Below, piece after piece: positions 8,399 through 18,140 of a DNA stretch of 64,000 nucleotides. The DNA lies in the NCBI RefSeq assembly GCF_033705735.1, contig NZ_CP131130.1, positions 1,243,001 through 1,307,000 of the forward strand, given 5' to 3'. Positions within the stretch are counted from its first letter, which is position 1, and the number at the start of each line of letters is the position of its first letter. The stretch is from Shinella zoogloeoides. Lineage in GTDB: Bacteria; Pseudomonadota; Alphaproteobacteria; Rhizobiales; Rhizobiaceae. Position numbers and translations under genes: made by a program. The notes under the pieces are model-generated. The model searched no databases and was not told the DNA's origin. It saw only the letters and a list, made by a program, of their open reading frames with translations.

Positions 8399-9646
8399 TC
8401 AAACCGGTTTGTTATGCGGCTGGAACAGCTTCCCGTGCTCGGCGATCAGCACGAAGATGAGGCCGATCACCGAGAGGGTGAAGAAGCCGATGACCAGCGG
8501 CAGCGAGGTGCCGTTGAAGGACTGGCCGATGATCGCGCCGATCACCGTGCCGCCGGCCGTGCCCATGAAGCCGAGTACCGAGGAGGCCGTGCCGGCGACG
8601 TGGCCGAGCGGCTCCATGGCGAGCGAGTTGAAGTTCGAGCCGATCCAGCCGAACTGGAACATCGTCAGCGCGAAGATTACGATGAAGATCGCGAATGGCA
8701 GATGCGTCGGCCAGAGCAGCGTCAGGACGAGCCAGATCGTGTTCACGGTCAGGAAGCCGAGCAGGGCGCCATGCGACAGGCGCCGCATGCCGAATCGCCC
8801 GACGAGCCGCGAATTGACGAAGGACGACAGCGCCATGAAGGCGGCGACGCCGGCGAAGGCGAGCGGGAACCACACGCCGAGCCCGTAGATGCCGACATAG
8901 ATCTGCTGCGCCGAGTTGATGAAGCCGAAGAGCCCGCCGAAGATGAAGGTGCTCGCCAGCGTGTAGCAGAGCGCCACGCGGTCGGTGAGAACGATGCGAA
9001 AGCCGCCGAGTATCGAGCGCGCCGTGAAGGGGCGCACGTCCTCGGGATGCAGCGTCTCCGGCAGGCGGATATACATCCACGTGCCGACGACCACGGTCAT
9101 GACCGCCATGAAGATGAAGATCAGGTGCCATTCGCCGAACAGCATGACGACCTGGCCCGTGCCCGGCGCCATGACCGGAACGACCATGAAGACCATCATG
9201 ATGAGCGACATGACCTCCGCCATCGCGCGCCCGCCGAAGACGTCGCGGACGATGGAGACGGTGATGACGCGCGTGGCGGCCGAGCCGACGCCCTGGATGA
9301 AGCGTAGCGCCAGCAGCGCGGCGAAGCTCGGCACGAGGATCGCGAAGAGCGACGACACGGCATAGATGGCAAGCCCGAAGAGCATCGGCTTGCGCCGGCC
9401 GAAACGGTCGGAGATCGGGCCGTAGAAGAGCTGCGCGCAGGCAAAGCCGATCAGGTAGGCCGAGATGACATATTGCCGGTGGTTCTCGTTCTCGACGCCG
9501 AGGCTGGCGCCGATCTCCTGGAGACCGGGCAGCATGATGTCGATGGCAAGCGCGTTGAGCGCCATCAGGAGGGCCATCAGTGCGATGAATTCTACTTTGC
9601 CCATGCCTTTCAGGCGCTGGGCCGATTCAGGGGAAAGTCCAGACAT
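8399..9646 (-). CDS. MFS transporter, Bcr/CflA (drug-resistance) type
   Basis: A 415-residue inner-membrane exporter with about twelve hydrophobic segments. The signature of the Bcr/CflA drug:H+ antiporter family is visible: ALNALAIDIMLPGLQEIG in the first helix (the acidic motif of 12-helix drug antiporters) and GPISDRFGRRKPM (motif A, residues ~76-88) in the loop between helices 2 and 3. Typical substrates are chloramphenicol or bicyclomycin-like compounds, but natural substrates are unknown. It lies downstream of grxD on the same strand, separated by a hairpin, so it is probably transcribed separately. A start at 9646 gives the expected cytosolic N-terminus. Confidence 0.88.
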   Translation of the reverse strand: MSGLSPESAQRLKGMGKVEFIALMALLMALNALAIDIMLPGLQEIGASLGVENENHRQYVISAYLIGFACAQLFYGPISDRFGRRKPMLFGLAIYAVSSLFAILVPSFAALLALRFIQGVGSAATRVITVSIVRDVFGGRAMAEVMSLIMMVFMVVPVMAPGTGQVVMLFGEWHLIFIFMAVMTVVVGTWMYIRLPETLHPEDVRPFTARSILGGFRIVLTDRVALCYTLASTFIFGGLFGFINSAQQIYVGIYGLGVWFPLAFAGVAAFMALSSFVNSRLVGRFGMRRLSHGALLGFLTVNTIWLVLTLLWPTHLPFAIFIVIFALTMFQFGWIGSNFNSLAMEPLGHVAGTASSVLGFMGTAGGTVIGAIIGQSFNGTSLPLVIGFFTLSVIGLIFVLIAEHGKLFQPHNKPV

Positions 9647-9672
9647 ATCAATTTATTCCATGAAAGAGATAA

Positions 9673-9697
9673 GGCGCCGCTGGGTGCGGCGCCTTTT
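9673..9697 (-). terminator. Terminator downstream of grxD
   Basis: GGCGCCGC-TGGGT-GCGGCGCC, an eight-pair stem. T-rich sequence follows on the minus strand only weakly (TTATCTCTTT) and on the plus strand as TTTT. Its position, 33 bases after the grxD stop, suggests it ends the bolA-grxD transcript. Confidence 0.65.
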
Positions 9698-9729
9698 GAA
9701 AAGCTTGCCGGCGAAAGATCGGTAAGGCG

Positions 9730-10065
9730 TCAGGCGGCGCCCTTGACGGCGATGCCCTGGCCCTGAAGATGGGTCTGCAACTCGCCCGACTGGAACATCT
9801 CGCGCACGATGTCGCAACCGCCGACGAACTCACCCTTCACGTAAAGCTGCGGGATGGTCGGCCAGTTGGAATAGTCCTTGATGCCCTGACGGATGTCGGC
9901 GTCGGCGAGCACGTTGATGCCCTTGTAGTCGACACCCACATAGTCGAGGATCTGCACGACCTGGCCGGAGAACCCACACTGGGGGAATTCCGGCGTGCCC
10001 TTCATGAACAGGACGACGTCGTTGGTCTTCACTTCATTGTCGATGAAATCGTGGATGCCGCTCAT
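9730..10065 (-). CDS. grxD: Monothiol glutaredoxin Grx4 family
   Basis: A 111-residue CGFS-type monothiol glutaredoxin; active-site CGFS at residues 30-33 and the glutathione-binding [19 protein letters not shown] segment are intact. Such proteins carry a glutathione-bridged [2Fe-2S] cluster and pass it on, usually in partnership with BolA-family proteins, one of which is encoded just upstream. The start is the ATG at 10065, where the protein begins MSGIHDFID, as in homologues; an in-frame upstream start adds six residues only. Transcribed with bolA and the small basic protein between them. Confidence 0.95.
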   Translation of the reverse strand: MSGIHDFIDNEVKTNDVVLFMKGTPEFPQCGFSGQVVQILDYVGVDYKGINVLADADIRQGIKDYSNWPTIPQLYVKGEFVGGCDIVREMFQSGELQTHLQGQGIAVKGAA

Positions 10066-10235
10066 TTCAATATTCCCTGGCAAATCGGCTTCAAGGGCCG
10101 ATGCGATGAACCGTTCGCCCTAGATAACAATCTCGTGTGACAATTGCCAGAAGCGCCCGGGAAAAAACGCCGGGGGCTGCCTTACGATCCGCAGGGTGTT
10201 GCGCGTTCGCCGCGCCTTTGCCCGGTCGGTCGAGG

Positions 10236-10481
10236 CTAGCGGTTGCGCTGGGGGCTGCGGCTTGCCGCCGTCCTGCGGCGGCTCACCTGCTTGCGGGCGC
10301 GCGGCGCCGGCTTCTTCTCCGGCTTCAGCACAGCTTCGATCACATCGGCGAGAAGGCCGCCCGAGGCCTTCCTGCGGCGCGTGCGGCGGGTCGAAGCCGA
10401 CCGCACGCCGGTCTTCTTCAGCACCTCCTTGAGGGCTGCATCCACCACGCCGCTGACGAGGTCCTTGATCAGGTCGGCCAC
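10236..10481 (-). CDS. Small basic protein between bolA and grxD, unknown function
   Basis: An 81-residue protein with an amphipathic helix (ADLIKDLVSGVVDAALKEVLKK) followed by basic tracts (RRTRRRK, RARKQVSRRR) and a second helix (GGLLADVIEAVLKPEKK). It has no signal peptide or membrane segment. I use the GTG at 10479-10481, seven bases after the bolA stop; a longer in-frame frame starts inside bolA. Composition (Lys/Arg plus helix) suggests nucleic-acid or membrane-surface binding, but this is only a guess. The tight spacing argues for translation with bolA. No family recognised. Confidence 0.55.
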   Translation of the reverse strand: MADLIKDLVSGVVDAALKEVLKKTGVRSASTRRTRRRKASGGLLADVIEAVLKPEKKPAPRARKQVSRRRTAASRSPQRNR

Positions 10482-10488
10482 GGCCGGA

Positions 10489-10722
10489 TCAGTCCGGCGC
10501 GGAGGTCTGGAGGGCGAGGGCATGCAGCACACCGCCCATATTGCCCTTCAGCGCTTCGTAGACCATCTGGTGCTGCTGCACGCGGCTCTTGCCGCGGAAG
10601 CTTTCCGCTACCACCTCGGCCGCATAGTGGTCGCCGTCGCCGGCAAGGTCGCGGATCGTCACCTTGGCGTCCGGAATGCCTTGCTTGATGAGGGTTTCGA
10701 TGTCGCCGGCGCTCATTGCCAC
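10489..10722 (-). CDS. bolA: BolA family protein
   Basis: A 77-residue BolA/IbaG-type protein: short helix, then PDAKVTIRDLAGDGDHYAAEVVAESF, KSRVQQHQMVYEALKG and HALALQT. The conserved histidine of the helix-turn-helix-like segment (QQHQMVY) is present. BolA proteins bind CGFS glutaredoxins and share an Fe-S cluster; here grxD is the second gene downstream. I choose the GTG at 10722 because GGAGA lies seven bases upstream; an ATG six bases further in (10716) is an alternative. Purine gene purL lies upstream, separated by a terminator. Confidence 0.9.
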   Translation of the reverse strand: MAMSAGDIETLIKQGIPDAKVTIRDLAGDGDHYAAEVVAESFRGKSRVQQHQMVYEALKGNMGGVLHALALQTSAPD

Positions 10723-10861
10723 AGTGAAGTCTCCGATTCCGTTATTGCCCATGCAGGATAGTGGCGAACATCCGGAAAGGTCAATCGCAGAGGTCGTCCA
10801 TCCCGGCTTCTACAAAAGCGGCCGCGCACGACTGCGGGCAAGCTGTGCATCGCAGCCCGCC

Positions 10862-10905
10862 ACAAAAGGAAACGGGCTCATCGTTCCGCTGGAACCATGA
10901 GCCCG
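10862..10905 (-). terminator. Terminator of purL
   Basis: On the minus strand CGGGCTCAT-GGTTCC-AGC-GGAACG-ATGAGCCCG forms a long stem with one mismatch, followed by TTTCCTTTTG. It lies about 30 bases past the purL stop and separates purL from bolA. Confidence 0.85.
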
Positions 10906-10933
10906 CAAATCACCTGGCGTCGATGTCCGCCGA

Positions 10934-13153
<2,220 letters not shown>

Positions 13154-13257
13154 CGTCGCTCGTCTTGTCGGTGGAGGGCAGGATTGCGGTCTCTTTACCC
13201 CATGCTGCTTTGCAGCGCGACAGGAAAATGACCGCCAACCACATGAGAAAGCGGCTT

Positions 13258-14676
13258 TCAGGCCGGGCTGTCGTAGCCTGTCGGACCATGGGCGAGCAGG
13301 CGGCGCAGCCGCGTCAGGCCGGTGACGACGTCCTCGCGGTTCTCCGGCGAGGAAAGGCCGATGCGCACCCGGTAGAAGGTCTTTTCGGTGCGGCCGGCCT
13401 TGAACTCGTCCTCGTCGTCGATGAGGATATCCTCGTCGAAGGCCGCCTGCCGGAAGGTGCCGGCGAGCCAGGGATCGGGCAGCTTCAGCCAGAGGAATGG
13501 CACGCGCGGGTGCGAGTTGAAATCGAGCCCGGCGAAGATGTCCCGCGCATGGGCCTCGCGGGCGCCGACTTCCTCGGCCACCCTGCCGCGGATGGTGTCA
13601 GCCATGCCGCTCAGCACCAGCCGCGCACCGAGTTCGGCAAGCAGATAGGGCAGGCCGCCGCTGACCATCTTGTGGGCGATGCGCACGCGCTGGGCAAGAT
13701 GCGGCGGGCAGGCGATCCAGCCGCCGCGCACCCCGGCCGCGACGCTCTTCGACAGGCCGCCGACGAGGAAGGTGCGGTCCGGCGCGATTTCCGCCAGCAG
13801 CGGAATGCCGGTGTCCGCCGTCGCGCCGTAGAGATTGTCCTCCACGAGGAAGACATTGTGCCGCCTGGCAATGGCGGCAATGGCGCGGCGGCGCTCCTCC
13901 GGCATGGTGGCGAGGGTCGGGTTCTGCGCCGAAGACATCAGGAAAGCGAGCTTGGGATGCTGCTGCAGGCAGACGCGCTCGAAATCTTCGGGAATGACCC
14001 CCTCGGCATCCGACTCGACGAGCGCGGTCTGGCGGCCGAGGAGGGCGGTGCCACGGCTGATCTGCGAATAGGTGACATGCTCGAAGGCGATGCGGTCGCC
14101 GGGCGAGGTGATGACCGAAACCGCGGCGATGACCGCCGCATGCGCGCCCAGCGTCGGCACGATGCTGTCGAGGCTCGGCTGCCAGTCGCCCTGTTTCAGC
14201 CAGCGCCGCCCGGCCTCCAGCCAATGCTGCGGGAAGTTGCGGGTGTAGCTGGCGATCTCGTTCGGCTGCTCGCGGCAGATGGCGGAAAGGATATCCGTGA
14301 TGACGGCCGACTGGCCGACATCCGTCGCCGCCGTCGTGTCGAAGCGCAGCTTGCCCGGCGGGGCATTGGCGGCGCGCGTGCCGGAAAGCCTTGCGCTGAC
14401 CGTATCGACCGGCGTCGGCTCGTCCTCCGCGCCCGTGCCGAGCACATAGGTTCCGCGCCCGACCTCGCCGCTGACGAGGCCGCGCTCGCGCACCATGCTG
14501 TAGGCGCGGCTGATCGTGCCGATCGTCACGCCGACATCATAGGCGAGGTTGCGCTGTGGCGGCAGCTTGCTGCCGGCGGCGAGCGCCCCGGTATTGATCG
14601 CCTGCTCAATCTGGTCGGCGATGCGGACATAGAGCGGCCCGTCGGAGGCCTGGAGATCGGGTAGCCAATTTGTCAT
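13258..14676 (-). CDS. MocR-type transcriptional regulator (GntR winged helix + aminotransferase-like domain)
   Basis: A 472-residue fusion regulator. Residues ~12-80 are a GntR winged helix ([44 protein letters not shown]). Residues ~110-470 are a fold-type-I aminotransferase domain that binds PLP; Lys310 in [15 protein letters not shown] is the expected Schiff-base lysine and VEDNLYG (Asp280) binds the pyridine nitrogen. MocR proteins often regulate a divergently transcribed neighbour, here a DUF1127 gene 95 bases away, with an inverted repeat between. Target and ligand are unknown. purL lies 104 bases downstream on the same strand. Confidence 0.88.
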   Translation of the reverse strand: MTNWLPDLQASDGPLYVRIADQIEQAINTGALAAGSKLPPQRNLAYDVGVTIGTISRAYSMVRERGLVSGEVGRGTYVLGTGAEDEPTPVDTVSARLSGTRAANAPPGKLRFDTTAATDVGQSAVITDILSAICREQPNEIASYTRNFPQHWLEAGRRWLKQGDWQPSLDSIVPTLGAHAAVIAAVSVITSPGDRIAFEHVTYSQISRGTALLGRQTALVESDAEGVIPEDFERVCLQQHPKLAFLMSSAQNPTLATMPEERRRAIAAIARRHNVFLVEDNLYGATADTGIPLLAEIAPDRTFLVGGLSKSVAAGVRGGWIACPPHLAQRVRIAHKMVSGGLPYLLAELGARLVLSGMADTIRGRVAEEVGAREAHARDIFAGLDFNSHPRVPFLWLKLPDPWLAGTFRQAAFDEDILIDDEDEFKAGRTEKTFYRVRIGLSSPENREDVVTGLTRLRRLLAHGPTGYDSPA

Positions 14677-14734
14677 GGTGGCAATTCTTATATTGCACCG
14701 TTTTGTGAGTCAATTCATCTCTGTCTTTGCCGAT

Positions 14735-14754
14735 TGTCACTATTCCCGGTGACA
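14735..14754. promoter_or_regulatory. Inverted repeat in the MocR/DUF1127 intergenic region, possible operator
   Basis: TGTCAC (14735-14740) and GTGACA (14749-14754) are perfect six-base arms eight bases apart, between the divergent MocR-type gene (start 14676) and the DUF1127 gene (start 14772). It overlaps where the DUF1127 transcript would begin. No binding data; the role is inferred from position. Confidence 0.4.
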
Positions 14755-14771
14755 TTTCAGGAGATTCGGTG

Positions 14772-14987
14772 ATGGCAATTGAGACATTTTACGCCGGCAC
14801 GGAGCTAAAGTCGCGCGGCGCGTTCCGCGTGACCCTTCGTCGCGCATGGCGCGTCTATCGGGCATGGCGTATCAGGCGGCACACGCGTTATGCGCTGCTG
14901 GAACTGACGGACGAGCAGCTTCACGATGTCGGGCTCACCCGCAGCGAAGCCCGGCGCGAGGCCGGAAAGTCCTATTTTTGGGATTGA
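14772..14987 (+). CDS. DUF1127 small protein
   Basis: A 71-residue protein ending in the arginine-rich DUF1127 (YjiS-like) helix-turn-helix: VYRAWRIRRHTRYALLELTDEQLHDVGLTRSEARREAGKSYFWD. In other alphaproteobacteria members bind RNA or affect phosphate and RNA metabolism, but the role here is unknown. The start is set by GGAGATTCGGTG directly before the ATG at 14772; the in-frame codon at 14727 lies in the promoter region. It is divergent from the MocR-type regulator and convergent with a lipoprotein gene whose stop is only five bases away. Confidence 0.85.
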   Translation: MAIETFYAGTELKSRGAFRVTLRRAWRVYRAWRIRRHTRYALLELTDEQLHDVGLTRSEARREAGKSYFWD

Positions 14988-14992
14988 TCCCG

Positions 14993-15385
14993 TCAGCAGC
15001 CCTTGCCGCCGCCGGCCCAGCGCTTGACGTCGGTCGCGATGCGCGGACCGACGGCTTCGCCCATCAGCGGGCCGAACGCGTCGAGCTTGGCGGGGCTTCC
15101 TTCAGCCTGCACGACGAGCAGCGGCCGGGCTTCCGGCGAATTGCGGTGGACGACCAAGATGCGCGGGCGGCCGGAGAAGGAATTCAGCTCCGGCGCGAGG
15201 CGATAGGCCTTGAAGGCCGGATCGCCAGACTTGAACCAGCAGCTATTCGCGCCGAGTGCGACCCGCTCCATCATCGGAAGGGCGCGATTGTCTGCCTTCG
15301 GCGCCGGGGCCTTCGCCTGGCAGCCAGCCATGGCCGCAGCGGCGACGAGCGGCAGGAGGAGCTTGGCGGAGAGGAGAGGGCGCAT
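14993..15385 (-). CDS. Predicted lipoprotein, unknown function
   Basis: A 130-residue protein with a lipoprotein signal: MRPLLSAKLLLPLVAAAAMAGC, Cys22 being the lipidation site after a slightly unusual AMAG lipobox. After a proline-rich linker (QAKAPAPKA), the body contains LPMMERVALGANSCWFKSGDP and FSGRPRILVVHRNSPEARPLLVVQA. Two further cysteines remain, one in NSCWF and one at the C-terminus (GGKGC). The start at 15385 is chosen so that the hydrophobic signal comes first; the longer frame would add 13 residues. It lies 129 bases downstream of purQ but probably has its own role. Family not recognised. Confidence 0.75.
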   Translation of the reverse strand: MRPLLSAKLLLPLVAAAAMAGCQAKAPAPKADNRALPMMERVALGANSCWFKSGDPAFKAYRLAPELNSFSGRPRILVVHRNSPEARPLLVVQAEGSPAKLDAFGPLMGEAVGPRIATDVKRWAGGGKGC

Positions 15386-15514
15386 GGAAGACCTTTCGGG
15401 AGCGAACATGCGCCTTGATAGCAAGGGCCGGTTAAGAGAGGCTGACGAAACCGTATGAAGCCGGCGGATCGGGGCTTTTTGGCGCCCGTGTCCGGCAGGT
15501 TTCGTCAGGTTGCC

Positions 15515-16186
15515 TCAGGCCGCGATGACGTCGAGAACCGATGCGAAGAGCCCACGGCCGTCGGAACCGCCATGGGCGGCCTCGATGAGGTTTTCCGGAT
15601 GCGGCATCAGGCCGAGCACGTTGCCCTTTTCGTTCATCACACCGGCAATGTCGTTGATCGAACCGTTCGGGTTGGTGCCTTCGGCATAGCGGAAGACGAC
15701 CTGGCCGTTACCTTCGACCTTGGCGAGCGTCTCGGCGTCGGCGAAATAGTTGCCATCGTGATGGGCGACCGGGCAGCGGATGATCTGGCCCTTTTCATAG
15801 GCGCGGGTGAAGTCGGTGTCAGCGTTGGCGACTTCCAGCTTCACTTCGCGGCAGACGAATTTCAGCGAGGCGTTGCGCATCAGCGCGCCCGGCAGGAGGC
15901 CCGCTTCGAGCAGGATCTGGAAGCCGTTGCATACGCCCAGCACCTTCACGCCGGCCTCGGCCTTCGCCTTGATGGCCTGCATGATCGGCATGCGGGCGGC
16001 GATGGCGCCGCAGCGAAGATAGTCGCCGTAGGAGAAGCCACCCGGAATGACGATGAGGTCGACATCCGGCAGGTCCGTTTCGGTCTGCCAGACGGTCACC
16101 GGCGCCTTGCCGGAAATCTTGGTCAGCGCCGCGATCATGTCGCGGTCGCGGTTGAGGCCGGGAAGTTGGACGACGGCGGATTTCAT
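15515..16186 (-). CDS. purQ: Phosphoribosylformylglycinamidine synthase subunit PurQ (glutaminase)
   Basis: Class I glutamine amidotransferase that provides ammonia to PurL. The 223-residue protein has the nucleophile Cys86 in GVCNGFQ, completing a triad with His196 and Glu198 in MPHPE. The start (ATG at 16186) overlaps the stop of the coiled-coil gene in an ATGA arrangement, so the two are translationally coupled. Part of the purC-purS-(orf)-purQ operon; purL is 2.4 kb further downstream, beyond a lipoprotein, DUF1127 and the MocR-type gene. Confidence 0.97.
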   Translation of the reverse strand: MKSAVVQLPGLNRDRDMIAALTKISGKAPVTVWQTETDLPDVDLIVIPGGFSYGDYLRCGAIAARMPIMQAIKAKAEAGVKVLGVCNGFQILLEAGLLPGALMRNASLKFVCREVKLEVANADTDFTRAYEKGQIIRCPVAHHDGNYFADAETLAKVEGNGQVVFRYAEGTNPNGSINDIAGVMNEKGNVLGLMPHPENLIEAAHGGSDGRGLFASVLDVIAA

Positions 16187-16440
16187 GGGTGTTCTTCAAA
16201 CCTTGCCTGGGCCTCGGCGAGTTCACGCAGTTCGAGGCGGTTTTCGATACGGTCGAGACGCTGGTCCACGCGGTCCAGGCGCGAATAGATGTGATGAACG
16301 TCTTGCTGCACTGTCACGAGCGCTCCCCGCATCGTGATCATCTCACTGCGAAGATCGGAAAGCCCGGTATCCAGTTTGTCCATTCGGGAATGGATGCTTT
16401 TCAGCACTTCGTACAGCAGCTCGTTCGTCACTTCTGCCAT
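16183..16440 (-). CDS. Small coiled-coil protein inside the pur operon, unknown function
   Basis: An 85-residue protein that is almost entirely predicted alpha-helix with heptad spacing: [20 protein letters not shown], then [20 protein letters not shown] and [13 protein letters not shown]. No signal peptide or cysteine. It lies 20 bases after purS and overlaps purQ by four bases, so it is clearly co-translated. Similar short coiled-coil genes are known in rhizobia, some outside pur operons, so the role in purine synthesis is not certain. It could act as an assembly factor for the PurL-PurS-PurQ complex, or be a passenger. Confidence 0.8.
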   Translation of the reverse strand: MAEVTNELLYEVLKSIHSRMDKLDTGLSDLRSEMITMRGALVTVQQDVHHIYSRLDRVDQRLDRIENRLELRELAEAQARFEEHP

Positions 16441-16460
16441 TCTTTATCTCCCTTCAACCG

Positions 16461-16703
16461 TCAGGCGAGGGCGATAGTATAGTTCTCGATTACCGTGTTG
16501 GCCAGAAGCTTGTCGCACATGGCCTTAAGGTCGGCTTCGGCCTTGGCGCGGTCTGCGGTCTGGAGCTCCAGGTCGAAGACCTTGCCCTGGCGGACCTGGC
16601 CGACGCCGTCGAAGCCGAGGCTGCCGAGGGCGCCTTCGATGGCCTTGCCCTGCGGGTCGAGAACACCGTTCTTGAGCGTAACCGTTACGCGTGCCTTGAT
16701 CAT
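16461..16703 (-). CDS. purS: Phosphoribosylformylglycinamidine synthase subunit PurS
   Basis: An 80-residue dimeric bridging subunit that joins PurL and PurQ. It has the characteristic VTVTLKNGVLDPQGKAIEGAL opening, LGFDGVGQVRQGKVFDLEL, and the C-terminal ANTVIENYTIAL. Length is typical. It lies 28 bases after purC in the same operon. Confidence 0.95.
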   Translation of the reverse strand: MIKARVTVTLKNGVLDPQGKAIEGALGSLGFDGVGQVRQGKVFDLELQTADRAKAEADLKAMCDKLLANTVIENYTIALA

Positions 16704-16731
16704 GTCTTTCGTTCCATCCTTGGGAGACGTG

Positions 16732-17496
16732 TTACTTCACCAGAACCGGGCCGGTGCCGCGCACGGGCTCGTTCTCGTTGATGATGCCGAGGCGGCGGGC
16801 CACTTCCTGGTAGGCTTCCACGAGGCCGCCCATGTCGCGGCGGAAACGGTCCTTGTCCATCTTCTCCTGGGTGGCGATGTCCCAGAGACGGCAGCTGTCG
16901 GGCGAAATCTCGTCGGCGATGATGATGCGCATCATGTCGCCCTCGTAGAGGCGGCCGCATTCGATCTTGAAATCGACGAGCTGGATGCCGACGCCGAGGA
17001 AGAGGCCGGAGAGGAAGTCGTTGACGCGAATGGCGAGCGCCATGATGTCGTCGAGTTCCTGGGGGCTTGCCCAGCCGAAGGCCGTGATGTGCTCCTCGGA
17101 GACCATCGGGTCCTCCAGGGCATCGGCCTTGAAGTAGAATTCGATGATCGAGCGCGGCAGGACGGTGCCTTCCTCGATGCCGAGGCGCTTGGAGAGCGAG
17201 CCGGCGGCGACGTTGCGCACGACGACCTCGAGCGGGATGATCTCGACTTCCTTGATCAACTGCTCGCGCATGTTGAGGCGGCGAATGAAATGGGTGGGAA
17301 TGCCCATCTTGTTCAGCTGCGTGAAGAGGTACTCGGAAATCCGGTTGTTGAGCACGCCCTTGCCGTCGATGACATCGTGCTTCTTCTTGTTGAAGGCGGT
17401 CGCATCGTCCTTGAAGAACTGGATCAGCGTGCCCGGCTCCGGACCCTCATAGAGAATCTTGGCCTTGCCCTCGTAGATACGGCGGCGACGGTTCAT
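16732..17496 (-). CDS. purC: Phosphoribosylaminoimidazole-succinocarboxamide synthase
   Basis: SAICAR synthetase: joins aspartate to CAIR with ATP in purine synthesis. The 254-residue protein starts [20 protein letters not shown] (ATG at 17496) and carries [12 protein letters not shown] and [10 protein letters not shown], the ATP and substrate motifs. An in-frame upstream extension from 17556 adds 20 residues that overlap the promoter region and are not expected. It is the first gene of the purC-purS-orf-purQ operon and is divergent from the F1-ATPase inhibitor gene. Confidence 0.96.
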   Translation of the reverse strand: MNRRRRIYEGKAKILYEGPEPGTLIQFFKDDATAFNKKKHDVIDGKGVLNNRISEYLFTQLNKMGIPTHFIRRLNMREQLIKEVEIIPLEVVVRNVAAGSLSKRLGIEEGTVLPRSIIEFYFKADALEDPMVSEEHITAFGWASPQELDDIMALAIRVNDFLSGLFLGVGIQLVDFKIECGRLYEGDMMRIIIADEISPDSCRLWDIATQEKMDKDRFRRDMGGLVEAYQEVARRLGIINENEPVRGTGPVLVK

Positions 17497-17551
17497 GGAG
17501 TTTTCTCTTTGTTGGCGCGATTGGGCCGCGCAGGTGTCTTTCTTTCGGGCT

Positions 17552-17580
17552 CCCATAAACGAAATGCCGCGGTTTCACAA
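17552..17580 (-). promoter_or_regulatory. Candidate promoter of the purC operon
   Basis: On the minus strand TTGTGA (17575-17580) and TATGGG (17552-17557) are 17 bases apart, 56 bases upstream of the purC ATG. The match to sigma-70 is moderate. No purine repressor box is recognised. Confidence 0.35.
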
Positions 17581-17710
17581 TCGCCGAGACGCCCGATCCC
17601 CCGTTTTCCGGCCTTTGCCGGGGGATGCGGAAGCTCCTCTTGTATATCGGCCGGGGTTTTGATTTATGATCGTCAGGCCTCACGGGTCAGAAAATCTACG
17701 GGAGACACAT

Positions 17711-18031
17711 ATGAGCGGCATACAAGATCGGGAAAAGGCCTTTGAGGCCAAGTTTGCACTGGACGAGGAACTTCGCTTCAAGGCCGAAGCGCGCCGCAAC
17801 AAGCTCGTCGGCCTGTGGGCTGCCGGCCTGCTCGGCAAGACCGGCGAAGCGGCGGAAGCCTATGCCAAAGAAGTCGTGGCCGCGGACTTCGAGGAAGTCG
17901 GCCACGAGGATGTCGTGCGCAAGGTCAAGGCCGATTTCGACGCGGCCGGCGTTGCCCGCACCGAAGATGAAATCCGCGTGCAGATGATCGAGCTTCTGGC
18001 GGTCGCCATTTCGCAGCTCGAAGCGAACTGA
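17711..18031 (+). CDS. F1F0-ATPase inhibitor zeta subunit (DUF1476)
   Basis: A 106-residue DUF1476 protein, the alphaproteobacterial zeta subunit that blocks ATP hydrolysis by F1-ATPase through its N-terminal inhibitory helix. Its N-terminus, MSGIQDREKAFEAKFALDEE, closely matches characterised members; the rest is a four-helix bundle (RRNKLVGLWAAGLLGKTGE...). Start at 17711 with GGAGACACAT upstream. It is single, with a terminator. A TATGAT hexamer at 17665-17670 may be its -10. A second F1-ATPase factor, the ATP12 chaperone, lies at 63 kb. Confidence 0.93.
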   Translation: MSGIQDREKAFEAKFALDEELRFKAEARRNKLVGLWAAGLLGKTGEAAEAYAKEVVAADFEEVGHEDVVRKVKADFDAAGVARTEDEIRVQMIELLAVAISQLEAN

Positions 18032-18052
18032 ACGGCGCTCGCGCGTTTTCGA

Positions 18053-18080
18053 AAGCCGTCCGGCATGCCGGGCGGCTTTT
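18053..18080 (+). terminator. Terminator of the DUF1476 gene
   Basis: AAAGCCGTCCGGCA-TGCCGGGCGGCTTTT: a stem of about eleven pairs with a T4 tail, 22 bases past the stop codon. Confidence 0.85.
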
Positions 18081-18086
18081 GCGTTT

Positions 18087-18140
18087 CCAGAGCATTTCCA
18101 GCAAAAGCGCGAAGCGGTTTAGCGTCCGGAAACGCTCTGG
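18087..18140. repeat. Rhizobiales palindromic intergenic repeat, overlapping a gene 3' end
   Basis: CCAGAGC-ATTTCC (18087-18099) pairs with GGAAAC-GCTCTGG (18128-18140) around the AGCAAAAGCGCGAAGCGGTTTAGCGTCC core. The TAA stop and the last codons of the PAS-GGDEF-EAL gene are inside it. Confidence 0.85.
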
